Source of the DNA: Rhodocyclaceae bacterium
Lineage (GTDB): Bacteria > Pseudomonadota > Gammaproteobacteria > Burkholderiales > Rhodocyclaceae
Assembly (NCBI GenBank): GCA_023150275.1
Contig: JAKLLG010000009.1
Coordinates: forward strand, 1-64,000
Length of the DNA: 64,000 nucleotides
Direction of reading: 5' to 3'
Shown here: piece by piece, positions 26,901-35,300 of the stretch
Position numbering within the stretch: position 1 is the stretch's first letter
Layout of the letters: the number at the start of each line of letters is the position of its first letter
Position numbers and translations under genes: made by a program
The notes under the pieces: generated by a model
Databases searched by the model: none
Seen by the model: only the letters and a program-made list of their open reading frames with translations
Told to the model about the DNA's origin: nothing

Positions 26901-28667
26901 GGTCGTTGTCGTCACCCCCTGATCCAACTGGCTCGTGCTCGTCTGCTGCTGTTGTGTACGCTGCTCGACGAGTAGCGCGTTGTAACCTACCTGGTAATCA
27001 GTCTGAATCGTCTGGGAGACGGTACGCGCCTGCGTAGTACCGTCATAGTAGGGGCGCGGATCGTTACCGTCCTGGTTGCCGATGGAGGACGTACCGTCGA
27101 GCTGCACCGGGTCAACGGTATCATTCCAGTAACCATCTGTGGACAGAATGCTGAAGTTCTGCTGGCATGAGTATTGAACTGGATCGACGACCGACACAGT
27201 GTTCATCGTCGTCAGCTTGCCGGCATACATGCGGCCAACATTGGCAAGGCCGGTGCGTAGCGGTGTAGCCCCGAAAGGAGTAGCCGCAAAGAATTTGGTG
27301 TACCAGTTATGTTTCTGGGTACCGGAAAATGTATCAACGTTCAGGAAATCGCTACCTGTCGCGTTGTTGATACTGTAATAACCGACCCGGTAGTTATCGT
27401 CAACGTTAGAGAACGCGATACCTGCCGAAGTTTTCATCATCTGCATACGTGTCCGGTAGTAGGCGTACCAGTTCGCGTAATTGGTCATCTCCTCGATGTA
27501 GGTACAAGTTGTACCAGCGCAATCCGTACGCGAGGAAGCCTTGGTCGCTGTACCAGGGTAGGCGTAGCTGCTGACCGTCGGCGTGATGACCGTAAACAGC
27601 GTTGCACCGGGAACATTGCCGCCCGAGAAGGCAGCCGGCGTGGTCGTACCACCGGTGACGACAGGAGTCGACGTTGTCGCGGTAGGTGCCGTAACAGTCA
27701 CAACGTTGGATGCACTGGTGGCGCTGAAACCGACCGTGGCGCATGTCCCTGTCGTAGCCAGTGTGCAGGCATTGATCTTGGCAGCGATGTCAGTGGCAAC
27801 ATCAATGCTCGTGGCGCCTGTTGCACTCGCGGACAGAATCTGAACACCGTCGACTGTAATACTGGTGACGGTTCCCGCAGCACCGACCGAAATAGTGGCA
27901 GTGCGCGGGCGAGGAATGCGAGGATAGGTGTAGTCAGTAACGCCCGCTGCGGGCTCGATATTGCTCGCGATACACGAAGTGCCGGCGTTGGCGGTGGTAT
28001 CAAGTGCCAAAACCGCCGTCGTACACCAGCGCAACGGTGCGGGAAAAGTGTACGACCCCGAGGGGGCCGAAGCCGCGGTACACGTGCGCAAATTTGCTGC
28101 CGTGCAATACTCACCGGCAACGGTGGTGTAGGAGAACGCAGCCCCTTCGAGATTTGCCGTGAGCGCCGACTGCACGCCGTAACCGTCCACCTTCACTGCC
28201 CGCCAGTTGCGAGACGCGGCCGTTGCTGTAACGTCGCCGCCCGCGGCTACGCTCGATCCATCCATGCTGGGATAGCTAGTGGTATCGAGTGAACCACTAC
28301 TATCGAACATTGCGGGCGGACGATAGCGGGTTGCCGGGTTGTAGGCGACACCGTTGTAAGACGAATTGAAGAAACGGTGGGGCGGCGTAATCGTGGTCAG
28401 TACGCTGGCTACCATCTGCTGATAGGGACCCGCCCAGTCTGGTGAGAAATCCCGGTTCATGCTGCCCGAGTCATCGAGGATGAACATGACGTTCGGCAGT
28501 GCATTGATCTTGCCATCCGTCGAGAATGGCTTCGTCGCCAACTCTGTCGGTGCTGCCTGAAGGTTAGCTACCGAAAACGTTGCAGCAAGCGCCGCCCACA
28601 TGCAACGTACGAAAACGCCGGCTTCGGGAAAATAATGGGATTTCATGGCAAGCTCCCGGTCATTCAT
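20922..28667 (-). CDS. pilY1: Giant PilY1-type pilus tip adhesin with cysteine-pair repeats
   Basis: About 2,581 residues, roughly twice the usual PilY1. A signal peptide ends near residue 39. A von Willebrand A-like segment carries the metal-site DxSxS motif (FILDDSGSM, 61-70) and continues to about 555. Residues about 560-760 hold Thr/Gln-rich 14-residue repeats. About 766-1690 is a repeat region with some 56 cysteines in pairs. The C-terminal part (about 2040-2400) is the conserved PilC/PilY1 beta-propeller (YVAANDGMLHAF, DSTPIVGDVCIEDCG, ILVGGLGRGGRGYYALDIT, YGGDLLGNLWRFDIND). PilY1 primes pilus assembly and acts as a tip adhesin or mechanosensor. The ATG at 28667 overlaps the pilX stop. 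A second ATG at 28646 has a better-spaced GGGAG site and gives a cleaner signal peptide. Confidence 0.93.
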   Translation of the reverse strand: MNDRELAMKSHYFPEAGVFVRCMWAALAATFSVANLQAAPTELATKPFSTDGKINALPNVMFILDDSGSMNRDFSPDWAGPYQQMVASVLTTITPPHRFFNSSYNGVAYNPATRYRPPAMFDSSGSLDTTSYPSMDGSSVAAGGDVTATAASRNWRAVKVDGYGVQSALTANLEGAAFSYTTVAGEYCTAANLRTCTAASAPSGSYTFPAPLRWCTTAVLALDTTANAGTSCIASNIEPAAGVTDYTYPRIPRPRTATISVGAAGTVTSITVDGVQILSASATGATSIDVATDIAAKINACTLATTGTCATVGFSATSASNVVTVTAPTATTSTPVVTGGTTTPAAFSGGNVPGATLFTVITPTVSSYAYPGTATKASSRTDCAGTTCTYIEEMTNYANWYAYYRTRMQMMKTSAGIAFSNVDDNYRVGYYSINNATGSDFLNVDTFSGTQKHNWYTKFFAATPFGATPLRTGLANVGRMYAGKLTTMNTVSVVDPVQYSCQQNFSILSTDGYWNDTVDPVQLDGTSSIGNQDGNDPRPYYDGTTQARTVSQTIQTDYQVGYNALLVEQRTQQQQTSTSQLDQGVTTTTTYPFQETLTQLRTQTTPLNKTTQNLESRSYNLIQSSYQLQQRTALITSTPQPLNVYINNLTKTTTPLDKRVYNVTRNEQLVTKKVFNIKKDTQLVTKKVFNIKKDTQLVTQKVFNIKKDTQLVTKNVYNVTRTSYPLQSSTYKLQSSTRQLQKRQLESSDGGDSWIDTGWVNASSCTVTTTGAVTVVSASLWTKNTTCQYASPVVAGGLNSCSVVAASPGPTTYTVGQAVSCSYETTPTVAAVASCTVVAQSGSSPYSPSVSCGYGATSTVTTNQATCTAKDQTGSSTMTGDKMVCSYDTTPTATTNLSTCTWVVPATAASSPKTECSYQSATTLAGQTSCTAAAKNTNTANGQVWNTGVTCTKETTAASTTTNLSTCTWVVPSPANSASYTECSYQTATTLSGQTTCAAAAKATATTNGSVWNTGVTCTKETTAASTTTNLSTCTWVKPSPIASASNTECSYQTATSLSGQTTCTTAAKNTNTANGQVWNTGVTCTKETTAASTTTNLSTCTWVVPSPATSASNTECSYQTATATTNQTSCTAATAATATTNGSVWNTARTCTYDATPTTTAGVASCTWVVPSPSASAPRTDCAYNAGAAATTTVATCTPVAASTGTTNGTVWTGPSVTCNYAAAVLQTAGVASCTWGAPSGAPPYLAYTSCGYTNGTPVTNQNSCTVVAQSTGTAAGTVWTGPANACAYQALGTATNVTSCTYAQQSPTFAAPQVQCSYAAAANTTVASCSTVAQSSGTATGTVWSGPAIGCAYSGTASATNLNATTCTANRQTASPYTGPAVDCNYAAAVVSNNVASCTTQTASPGPTNYVGPAVSCAYGAASGWSDVSSGSCTTVAQSGGSPYAGPARECSYNGVVTTNNVGAPCTDAESTTSPYTVLQKRVCTAGSFPVVTGPVASVVDNCSTAPTSVTDPVSLINVATATTCAYRAPVVTNTATCTPVAASGGSPYVTAVTCPITDTGWVAVAPTCTPIGILGTAGPPVTPPTFDGTGKAVACQSTDQTTYTADYPSGPVPVATCTAGTNPATKVQTTCTEMINTSAPVASCTAIDPATAPSYIRTTCNTTTSSANVMGCSPSSPTSPLYQTITCVDNGDGTSNTLADVAAYYYKTDLRTTALNNCVGAIVPPATTGSVLCSASDPMNNVPTTAIDTNAAQHMTTFTLGLGVSGYMKYSPTYSTDSSGDFPTVKGVAPYAPANGITADPSNGVCPWQSSGLCNWPAPAADEQTAVDDLWHAGVNGRGAYFSATDPVSLGNSISATLAQVAASGGVSAAGSVSSPVLTPADSYVFIAGYTTVDWIGELIRVTLDPISGVPSSTVDWSAQAKLDAKSYSARNIWAYDAGVATTKLKAFTSANYATNSYFNMPHISTSPTGLTQFLCSSADICLSATNQDSSHASGANLVNYLRGERTHEGVETDNTKYFRQRSHVLGDIVNAQVSYVTSPQNNYVDPGYDAFRTSNASRLAMVYVAANDGMLHAFAAKGVAATETLVTAAANARAAASLDPTNATKAADAATATAAATAAISGDTQIGQERWAFIPSFVMPNLYRLADKQYRDKHRYYIDSTPIVGDVCIEDCGDAGAAVWKTILVGGLGRGGRGYYALDITDPANPKALWEFSDADMGYSYGPPQIGKLSDGTWVVLMSSGYNNIPNDDGAGGDGIGRLYIVKASDGTQVTGLSPISTGAGSTTTPSGLGKIAAQVVNPLTDATIGAVYGGDLLGNLWRFDINDTMGAAGNEAFKFAALKDVSGVGQPITTTPIISKARGKFIVLVGTGQLLAASDSSTTAQQTLYGIIDDRTVAQATYDNPGGATTRGANLDFVQQTLTEVDCPTDAITEGLCALGEKVFLNSSNTVDYGTKKGWFMDFIVTGERANTDPVLVLGILGLNTSVPSLAACDVGGKTYQHWVDYQTGGALSPTNISGIKAFDSLSSGITAYVSGNGVKFGTAKKTDCSSGDCFPVNEPPLSGSATPTKRNSWRELIRN
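23595..26375 (-). repeat. Cysteine-pair repeat region of pilY1
   Basis: In the pilY1 frame this stretch has about 56 cysteines, spaced as roughly 28 modules of the form C-(S/T/A) followed 12-22 residues later by C-x-Y or C-T-x. Modules average about 33 residues and are joined by Thr/Ala/Ser-rich linkers. The even count and alternating short/long spacing suggest one disulfide per module and an extended stalk. Four modules in the middle are grouped into near-identical 67-residue pairs. Confidence 0.8.
25182..25985 (-). repeat. Four tandem 201-bp (67-residue) units inside pilY1
   Basis: Each unit begins TTNLSTCTWV and runs through TECSYQTAT and NTGVTCTKETTAAST. The four copies are highly similar in protein, while the DNA has diverged at many silent positions, apart from short shared blocks. 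Outlying degenerate copies continue on both sides. Confidence 0.8.
26524..26691 (-). repeat. Four tandem 42-bp units inside pilY1
   Basis: Units at 26524-26565, 26566-26607 and 26608-26649 are almost identical, and 26650-26691 is a degenerate fourth. They encode the 14-residue repeat KVFNIKKDTQLVTK and variants such as RVYNVTRNEQLVTK. Flanking sequence shows the same 14-residue rhythm in weaker form. Confidence 0.9.
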
Positions 28668-29314
28668 TTGGTCACAATCGCCTGTACGAAACTGACTGTG
28701 TTGCGCGGGCCAGTGACGCGTACGGTGATTCGATAGTAGTACTGCGAAAGTTTCTTGTACTTCGGTGCATTCGGATTCAAGGGGTTACCCTCAAGCGGCG
28801 ACTTGCGCTCTGCAGATGCGCAACCTGTGGGATCACTCAACGGATCTCCAGTAGTCAAACAAAGGCGCTGGACGTGGTACGAAACACGGTTGCCGGAGGC
28901 GTCTGTCGGCAACGAACAAACTCGGTCCGCACAACTGCGCGGGGTACTTGGCGACGCGATCGGATTGGGATTGAGCGTCGTGCGCCAGTAAGCATCCCAA
29001 TCTGTCGGTGTGCCGCTTGCAGGAGTAGAGGCCACATAGCCGCGTGTCAGGTCATCGTTCCAGAGAGACGTGGCGGCCCCCGTCTCGAGAACATTACGTA
29101 TCGCATCCTCGATCCCAGCTTCTGCGGAGCGCGTTGCCGCTTGCTGGAAAGCCAGGTTCCCCGCAACAAGATTCGTTGTATCCACGGTGCGCATGAGCGA
29201 TACGGCGCCGATCGTCATGACGACCATGATGATCAGCGAGATCATCAGGACAACGCCCTTTTCGCGACGCGGCTGCATACGGGCAGACAGGAAGGGTTTC
29301 GGATGGACTAACAT
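28664..29314 (-). CDS. pilX: PilX-type minor pilin
   Basis: 216 residues. The PilX N-terminal signature is present: a basic lead (QPRREKG), the cleavage-type glycine, then VVLMISLIIMVVMTIGAVSLMRTVDTTNLVAGN by parts, and AFQQAATRSAEAGIEDA. The hydrophobic helix replaces the canonical prepilin Glu, as is usual in PilX. Minor pilin that with PilV, PilW, FimT/U and PilY1 primes type IV pilus assembly. It overlaps pilW by 7 bases at its start and pilY1 by 4 at its stop. Confidence 0.9.
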   Translation of the reverse strand: MLVHPKPFLSARMQPRREKGVVLMISLIIMVVMTIGAVSLMRTVDTTNLVAGNLAFQQAATRSAEAGIEDAIRNVLETGAATSLWNDDLTRGYVASTPASGTPTDWDAYWRTTLNPNPIASPSTPRSCADRVCSLPTDASGNRVSYHVQRLCLTTGDPLSDPTGCASAERKSPLEGNPLNPNAPKYKKLSQYYYRITVRVTGPRNTVSFVQAIVTK

Positions 29315-30603
29315 TCCTCGGGAACCCCCCTCATCGTCACATTGCGAAGCGGCACCACCGTTTCGAATACCTTGTAGCGGAAGTCATTCCACGTCGGCCA
29401 AGTCGCGCTAGGGCTCGTTGGAGAAATACCCACTGCCGCCGCGGCGGCAGCACTATTGCCGTCCGCGACATTCGTGACGCTTCCCGACCAGGTCAGTGCG
29501 CTTTGCCATACGGGCACGTCGTTGTTACCAGCGTCCTTGACCGGCCGCTCGGGCTGGGAACTTCTGGCGACCATCGCTAGGCGAACGGCGCGAATGCGCA
29601 TCTGGGCACACGCCGCAGGATCCCCTCCCAAACCGGGTTGAACGAAGGTGGTCACGCCGGTGGTCGTGAAGCTCTGATCCCACGTGTCAGGCACCCCCGT
29701 CATCGCGTTGTTCTGGTTTTCGCGCCGATACTGCGCACGCAAACTTACAACACTGTTTGCAACGGGTGTCCAGCTATCGGCATCGGTACAGTCCGTACCT
29801 GCCGTGTAGTCGCAGACCGTCAATTTATCCACACCATTGGGATCAACCCCTGTAGCGGCTGTCATCTTCCTGATCGCATAACCGCGAATCAGCGGCGCTG
29901 GGCCCAGATTGAAGAGACGGTCGTTCACGTTGGAAGCGGCTAGAGCGCCGGTGCTGACCGTCACGGTACCGAGGCCACCCGCATTAGTAACGGTCGAGAC
30001 AACTTTGTTCACCTGAACGGAACAGGCCCCCACTGCACGATCGGCCTTGACGGCTGCCACATAATCGCCGGCAGCAAATGCCGAAGGTGTATGTACCGGG
30101 TAAACCGTTCCTCCGATGGCGACGGAACCGTTAATGAGGTCTCCCTCAATGGTCGAATTACTGGACCCCGAGACGATCAACAGCGTATCAGTGCCAGTCT
30201 CTCCTGCAGGCAAAGTCGCCGTTGGTGGATTAATTGTCACCGGCACGAGCGGAACGGAATTTATGCCCTGAAGCAGTATGTTTCCCGCATCGGTCAGGGT
30301 ACAACCGATCATCTGAATGGCGTTGATTCCCCAACCACTTTGCTGGATATCGCGCTGGATCGAATAGAGGGAAATCGAACCGCTACTGATGGAATCACCG
30401 CCGCTGGTGCTGGTTCGCTTCTGCCCTTCGAAGTTTGCAAAGACTTGAAGCATGACAACCATGCCGATCATCCCGATCACCAAGGCAATCAGAACTTCAA
30501 CGAGACTGAAGCCCACGGAAACCGTCCGATTTCGCAAACGAACACCATCCGCCGTCGAAGGAAAGTGCGCGTTAATTCTGTCACGGCGCATGTCGATTAG
30601 CAT
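29308..30603 (-). CDS. pilW: PilW-type minor pilin
   Basis: 431 residues from the ATG at 30603, which follows a weak GAAGG site and lies just past the pilV stop. Prepilin N terminus: a basic leader ending SVG, then FSLVEVLIALVIGMIGMVVMLQVF with the Glu at mature position 5. The long C-terminal part has a conserved PilW look (SIQRDIQQSGWGINAIQMIGC, later LRAQYRRENQ). Part of the pilE-pilY1 transcript; its stop overlaps the pilX start. Confidence 0.92.
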   Translation of the reverse strand: MLIDMRRDRINAHFPSTADGVRLRNRTVSVGFSLVEVLIALVIGMIGMVVMLQVFANFEGQKRTSTSGGDSISSGSISLYSIQRDIQQSGWGINAIQMIGCTLTDAGNILLQGINSVPLVPVTINPPTATLPAGETGTDTLLIVSGSSNSTIEGDLINGSVAIGGTVYPVHTPSAFAAGDYVAAVKADRAVGACSVQVNKVVSTVTNAGGLGTVTVSTGALAASNVNDRLFNLGPAPLIRGYAIRKMTAATGVDPNGVDKLTVCDYTAGTDCTDADSWTPVANSVVSLRAQYRRENQNNAMTGVPDTWDQSFTTTGVTTFVQPGLGGDPAACAQMRIRAVRLAMVARSSQPERPVKDAGNNDVPVWQSALTWSGSVTNVADGNSAAAAAAVGISPTSPSATWPTWNDFRYKVFETVVPLRNVTMRGVPEEC

Positions 30604-30619
30604 GCCTTCACCTTGCTCG

Positions 30620-31147
30620 TCAGATAATGTCGACAACGACACGATAGTTCCTCGGCGACGTATCCTTCGGCGTCTGCCAACGTATGACAACGCAGACCCG
30701 TGTGCTGGTGGCTGCCTGATTGTTCAAGGCCGCAAGGCCGAGTTGGGAATCGGCCGTATTGGAAAAATCGCAGACACTGGTCCGCGCGACCACAACCAAG
30801 GGAGGCGCCGAGGCTACACCCGGCAGCGTCGATGTGACCTTCGCCAGCCACGCGGTGTACTGTGCTCCATCCGTCACGACACCACTCGCACCATCACCCT
30901 CGAAGGCCTCCCGCAACCGCTGCCCCGGTGACTTGCCGCCGATCTCCTGCTGCGACTGCTGCGCCCACATCAACCCAAGCAACTCGTTGGCCAAAAGACC
31001 TGCGTCCGTGCGGTACTTAGCGTCCTGCACGGTACTGACGGCAGACGCCTGCATACCGACCACACCAAGAACGCCGAGTGAAAAGATCACAATCGCAACC
31101 AGCGCTTCAAGCAGCATGACACCTTCCTGTTGCCTTTTCATTTTCAT
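30620..31147 (-). CDS. pilV: PilV-type minor pilin
   Basis: 175 residues. The prepilin leader MKMKRQQEG is followed by VMLLEALVAIVIFSLGVLGVVGMQA, with the Glu at mature position 5. The next segment, AKYRTDAGLLANELLGLMW, is typical of PilV. Adjacent ATGs at 31147 and 31141 are both possible; neither changes the mature protein. It starts 9 bases after the fimT stop. Confidence 0.9.
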   Translation of the reverse strand: MKMKRQQEGVMLLEALVAIVIFSLGVLGVVGMQASAVSTVQDAKYRTDAGLLANELLGLMWAQQSQQEIGGKSPGQRLREAFEGDGASGVVTDGAQYTAWLAKVTSTLPGVASAPPLVVVARTSVCDFSNTADSQLGLAALNNQAATSTRVCVVIRWQTPKDTSPRNYRVVVDII

Positions 31148-31155
31148 CGTGCGCT

Positions 31156-31788
31156 CTAGAAACATCCTTGAGGATCCTTATCGGAAGCCGCAAATTTTGG
31201 GTCACACATGCGAATCTGCCCTCCCGGCGTCACTTGGACGCGCAAGCAGCGAATCGTGCCGCCGTCGGCAGCACACGTCCCCGCATTAGGATTGCTGATA
31301 TTGATATTGACGTCGACCGGAACGATTCCGACCGGAAAAGCATGTCGCCCCAAGCCGTTGAACGTAAACGTACTTTGCCCCGCAGCCACAACAATGTCCG
31401 TAGACCCTTCGGCAGCAGGACGGACCTGGAGGATACGAGGCGCCGGGTTATTGGTCGCATCGGTCACAGGAAAAGCTTCGTTTATAAATGCCCCCCCGCA
31501 AGCACTTGCGGGGTTGTCGTAACTGACGACCCAGTTGGTACTCGTGGTCGACAATGCACAATCGCTGCCAACACTTGAAGTCAGTTGAAAGCGGATAAGG
31601 TCGTTGCGTCGCACCGCCTCGGTGCGCGCAAGTTGCAACCCAGCCTGAATCGCCTCTGCCGCGGATCGCACACGCATATTGCCCATCCAGTTCCTGAAGC
31701 CGCTCGCCCCAACCGAGAGCAAAATCGCCATGATGGCCAACACGACCATCAATTCGATCAGCGAGAAACCTTTGGGATAACGATGCAC
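31156..31788 (-). CDS. fimT: FimT/FimU (GspH-type) minor pilin
   Basis: 210 residues from the GTG at 31788. This start is chosen because AGGGAGGGG, at the end of pilE, lies 8 bases upstream and the leader VHRYPKG then directly precedes FSLIELMVVLAIMAILLSVG. The GspH-like body includes AEAIQAGLQLARTEAVRRNDLIRFQL and a C-terminal LRVQVTPGGQIRMCDPKF. The gene start overlaps the pilE region by a few bases only (the stop is at 31791), so it is translationally coupled. FimT/FimU is a minor pilin of the tip-priming complex. Confidence 0.9.
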   Translation of the reverse strand: MHRYPKGFSLIELMVVLAIMAILLSVGASGFRNWMGNMRVRSAAEAIQAGLQLARTEAVRRNDLIRFQLTSSVGSDCALSTTSTNWVVSYDNPASACGGAFINEAFPVTDATNNPAPRILQVRPAAEGSTDIVVAAGQSTFTFNGLGRHAFPVGIVPVDVNINISNPNAGTCAADGGTIRCLRVQVTPGGQIRMCDPKFAASDKDPQGCF

Positions 31789-31790
31789 GG

Positions 31791-32255
31791 TCAGCACCCC
31801 CCTCCCTTGGCGACCACCCAGCAACTGGTGTTCCCTGTCCATCCTCGACTCGCCTTGCCAACGGCACTGCTCGTTGTCGTGCTCTTCTGGTTGGACTGAT
31901 TGACGTTGTAAAGAAAACCGCTCATCTTCCCGGACGCCGTCGCCCCATCGCCATCTGCCTGCACAACGAAGGCAGTGGCAGTAAGCGTCGGACAAGAGAT
32001 GGTGAAATCGGGATTGTCGGCGGCAGGCGGAAGAGGTGCGACCGTTCCTGCGGCACAGGCGCCAACATACGTACGATTGTCCTGGAAATACTGCTCTAGC
32101 TTGACGCGCATATCCGACAGAGCCGCAATCGCCCGCGCAATCCGGCTACGCTGGACGTACTCGTTGTAATTTGGAATGGCAATGGCAGCCAGCACGCCGA
32201 TGATAACGATGACGATCAACAGCTCAATCAGCGTAAACCCTTGATTTCTTTTCAT
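31791..32255 (-). CDS. pilE: Type IV pilin PilE
   Basis: 154 residues, starting with the textbook prepilin MKRNQG and then FTLIELLIVIVIIGVLAAIAIPNYNEYVQRSRI, in which Glu is at mature position 5. Four cysteines (GACAAG, TISCPT, NTSCWVV, terminal GGGC) suggest two disulfides. An AGGAGGG site precedes the ATG. It is the first gene of the minor-pilin/pilY1 cluster, where PilE-type pilins in betaproteobacteria serve as a minor or tip pilin rather than always the major subunit. Confidence 0.93.
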   Translation of the reverse strand: MKRNQGFTLIELLIVIVIIGVLAAIAIPNYNEYVQRSRIARAIAALSDMRVKLEQYFQDNRTYVGACAAGTVAPLPPAADNPDFTISCPTLTATAFVVQADGDGATASGKMSGFLYNVNQSNQKSTTTSSAVGKASRGWTGNTSCWVVAKGGGC

Positions 32256-32351
32256 GCGAAAACCCTCCTACCCTTGGGATTATTTAAGCAAAATGAATCC
32301 GGCGACGTCTACAGACTCCCGATCGGCGGTTCGTTTTATGCCATCAGTGGC

Positions 32352-35300
32352 TTAACCGGTTGAGTAAACGCTCAGTAGCGACGCGTCGGAGAATATCAGG
32401 ACGCCGCATACCGTTCTATTTGAGAACGCCTCGGCAACTACACTGCAGTAGCCTTCAACCTGACGACGATACTCGGACAGACGTTCAGTATCCCTGTCGG
32501 AACTCTTGTAGTCCAGCACCCAGATCGCCTCGTCATCCTCGACCAGACGGTCGATCCGGAACAGGTCGCCGGCAGAGTCGGCGAACTCGACCTCGTTCCA
32601 TGCCCGGCGATAGCACTCAGGATCGAAGAAACGCCGGAGCGCCGGAGCGGCCAGCAGGCGCGCGGCCACCGGCATCGCGTTGGCCAAGTCGCGCTCACTA
32701 TACCCCATCGCCTGCCACCACGGAGGCACCTCTTCCCCCTCCCTCTCGACCAGAAAAGCACCGTCCTGACCCGGTACCCGACGCTCGAGAATCGCATGCA
32801 GCAGGATGCCGAAACGGGCGCCAGCATCGGGGGCGATACGGCGTTCGCCGACAACCGGGACCGACGGCAGTGCGTTTTCAGCCGGCAACCGCGGCACGAC
32901 CACCCCGACGCCCGCCGGAGCAGAGAGCATTTCGGAATGCAACGCCATGGGATCCGCAGGCAGCAAATCTCCGTAACGGCCGACGTCCCCGACGCCAAGA
33001 CGCGCCAGCGCATTGGCCAGCCGGGCATAGGGACTTGTTTCCGGCGCACGTGAATTTTCACTGCCGCTGGCGATGAATACCTGCCGTGCCCGTGTAATAG
33101 CGACGTAGAGGAGGTTCAGTTCTTCGCGCTCGGCCACCGCCGCCTCGGCAGCGAGCAGAGCGGCACGGGCATCGCCGACGTCGGCACGCCGTCCGACGAA
33201 GGAAAAATGGGTCGGGGCCGGCGTACCGGGCTGCCAGTCGACGATCGGCGCCCAGCCGCGCTCCGGCCGCGGCACCGGATTGGCGTCCAGCAGCCAGACG
33301 AACGGTGCCTCGAGGCCTTTGGCACCGTGGATCGTGAGGATCCGGACACGACCATCGGCGACCGCGGAATCATCGGCGGCAAATTCGCCCTCGTCCGGGG
33401 AATCGTCATCGTCGGCCCGCCGCAGCGCGCGCAACTCGTCGATGAAGCGCGGCAGGCTCGGATAACGACCACCGTCGACATCGAGCGCCAACAGCAACAA
33501 GGCTTCAAGATTGGCGAGCGCCGCCGCCCGCCTGGCCTCAGGTACCGCCAGCCGGTAGCGAGCGATAACATCACCTGTGTCGTAGACATGGTCGAGCAGA
33601 TCATGTGCCGGCAGCGTCGGCGCCAGGGTAAGCCAGTCCGCGAGCAACCGCGCCGCACGCCGCAGTGCCGTACTGATTTCGGCATTTCCTGACCCGCGAT
33701 TACCCATCTCGCCAGCTGCCACCAGTGCTTCGAGACGAAGCCACCAAGTTGCTTCGGTTCGCATGGCGATCTGCTGCAGATCGCCTTCGCTGCAGGCCAA
33801 GAGCGGCGATTTGAGCACATGCGCCAGCGCCAGATCGGCCGCCGGAGTGACAAGAAATTCGAGCAGTGCCGCGACATCGCGCACTTCCAGCGATGCGAGC
33901 AGTCCGCCGCGCGAAGCAGCCACATAAGGAATGCCGGCCGCAGCCAGCGCCCGTTCATAGACGGCAATCCGTGTTCGTGAACGAACGAGCAGCATCACGT
34001 CGCCTGCGGTGAGTGGCCGCTCGCCGCCACCTGCAGCCTCCCGGATCAGGGTGCGACCGATCATTGCCCGTAACCGCTCGGCGAGTTGTAACGCTTCCTG
34101 GTCGCGACGACTGTCAGTCACCTCGACCGCCGGCTGGGTGAGGGGGTCACGCAGTGCCATCGCGTCTGCAAGCTCCGTGACCACCCTGTCTTCACCAGCG
34201 GTTAGCGGCAGCAGCTCGACAAAACCGGGCAGCCCCTGCTGCAGCGCGTGCTGCTCGCGGAAAGGTGTGAAGGCCGGTTCGGCTGAAAACAGGGCATTGA
34301 CCACCGCAACGATCGCCGGCGCATTGCGCCGCGTAACATCGCGAGCAACATGATGCGCAGAGAACCCAGCGGCAAGGAAGTCCGCCGCCATTGCGAAAAG
34401 TCGTGGCTCGGCGCCCCGAAAACGGTAGATCGACTGCTTCGGGTCTCCAACGAGGAACACCGTCGGGCGCCCGGCATCGGTAACGGCATAGGCTACCAGC
34501 CACGCCTGAAGGATTTGCCACTGCAGCGGGTTCGTGTCCTGGAATTCATCCAGCAGAATGTGCTTGTAGCGGGCGTCGAGGCGCGCCTGCACGTAGGGAG
34601 CACTCTCATCGTCGGCCAGCAGGCGGAACACTTCCCATTCGACATCGACGAAATCGATCTGCCGACGGCTGGCCTTTGCATCGGCAAGGTGCGCAAGGAA
34701 GGCGGCATGGACGCACAGTGCGTCACGATTGAGCGAGAAATTGCGTGCGTCCCGCAGGCGCGAACGGCAAGCAATCAGGCGCTCGCCAAGCGAAACGTGC
34801 AGATCGAGAAAGCGACGGGCGCCGTCAGCGCCGAAACGGCCATCAAGCGCCTTCGAGGGCTTGCGCACGCGCAGGCTGCCTTTTTCGGTCAGCACTGTGC
34901 CGGCGAGTGCTGCAAAAACATCGACAGACGGCACAAGCCCGGGCAGCAATGGGCGTGTCGATTCCAGTTCGCGCAGCACCGCGGAAAGACGCCGCGCCAA
35001 ACGGCGGTCGGTTTCGGTTTCGCTCGCTTCGAGCAAGCTGAGGTAGCAGGCGAAATCGGTGTCCCAGCCAGACACGAAGAAATCGGCCAGTACTTCCTGT
35101 TCATCGCCAGCGCCGAAAAATTCCCGGAGTGATTCGAGCTGATTCTCCCAAGCCTCGGGCACATCGCCCGCCAGCATCAGCCATTCCACGCGCCGCGCCA
35201 TGCCGTTGGCCACCAGCTGGCGAGTAGCGCGCTGCCCGGCCTCTGCTAGCAGGCGGACAAAGGCAAGGGCTGCAGCGGAATCCGGCGCCTGCTGCAGGCG

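Noticed and set aside
32256..32340. Possible sigma-54 promoter for pilE
   Set aside because: GG and GC elements can be found but the spacing is one base too short and the flanking bases do not fit.
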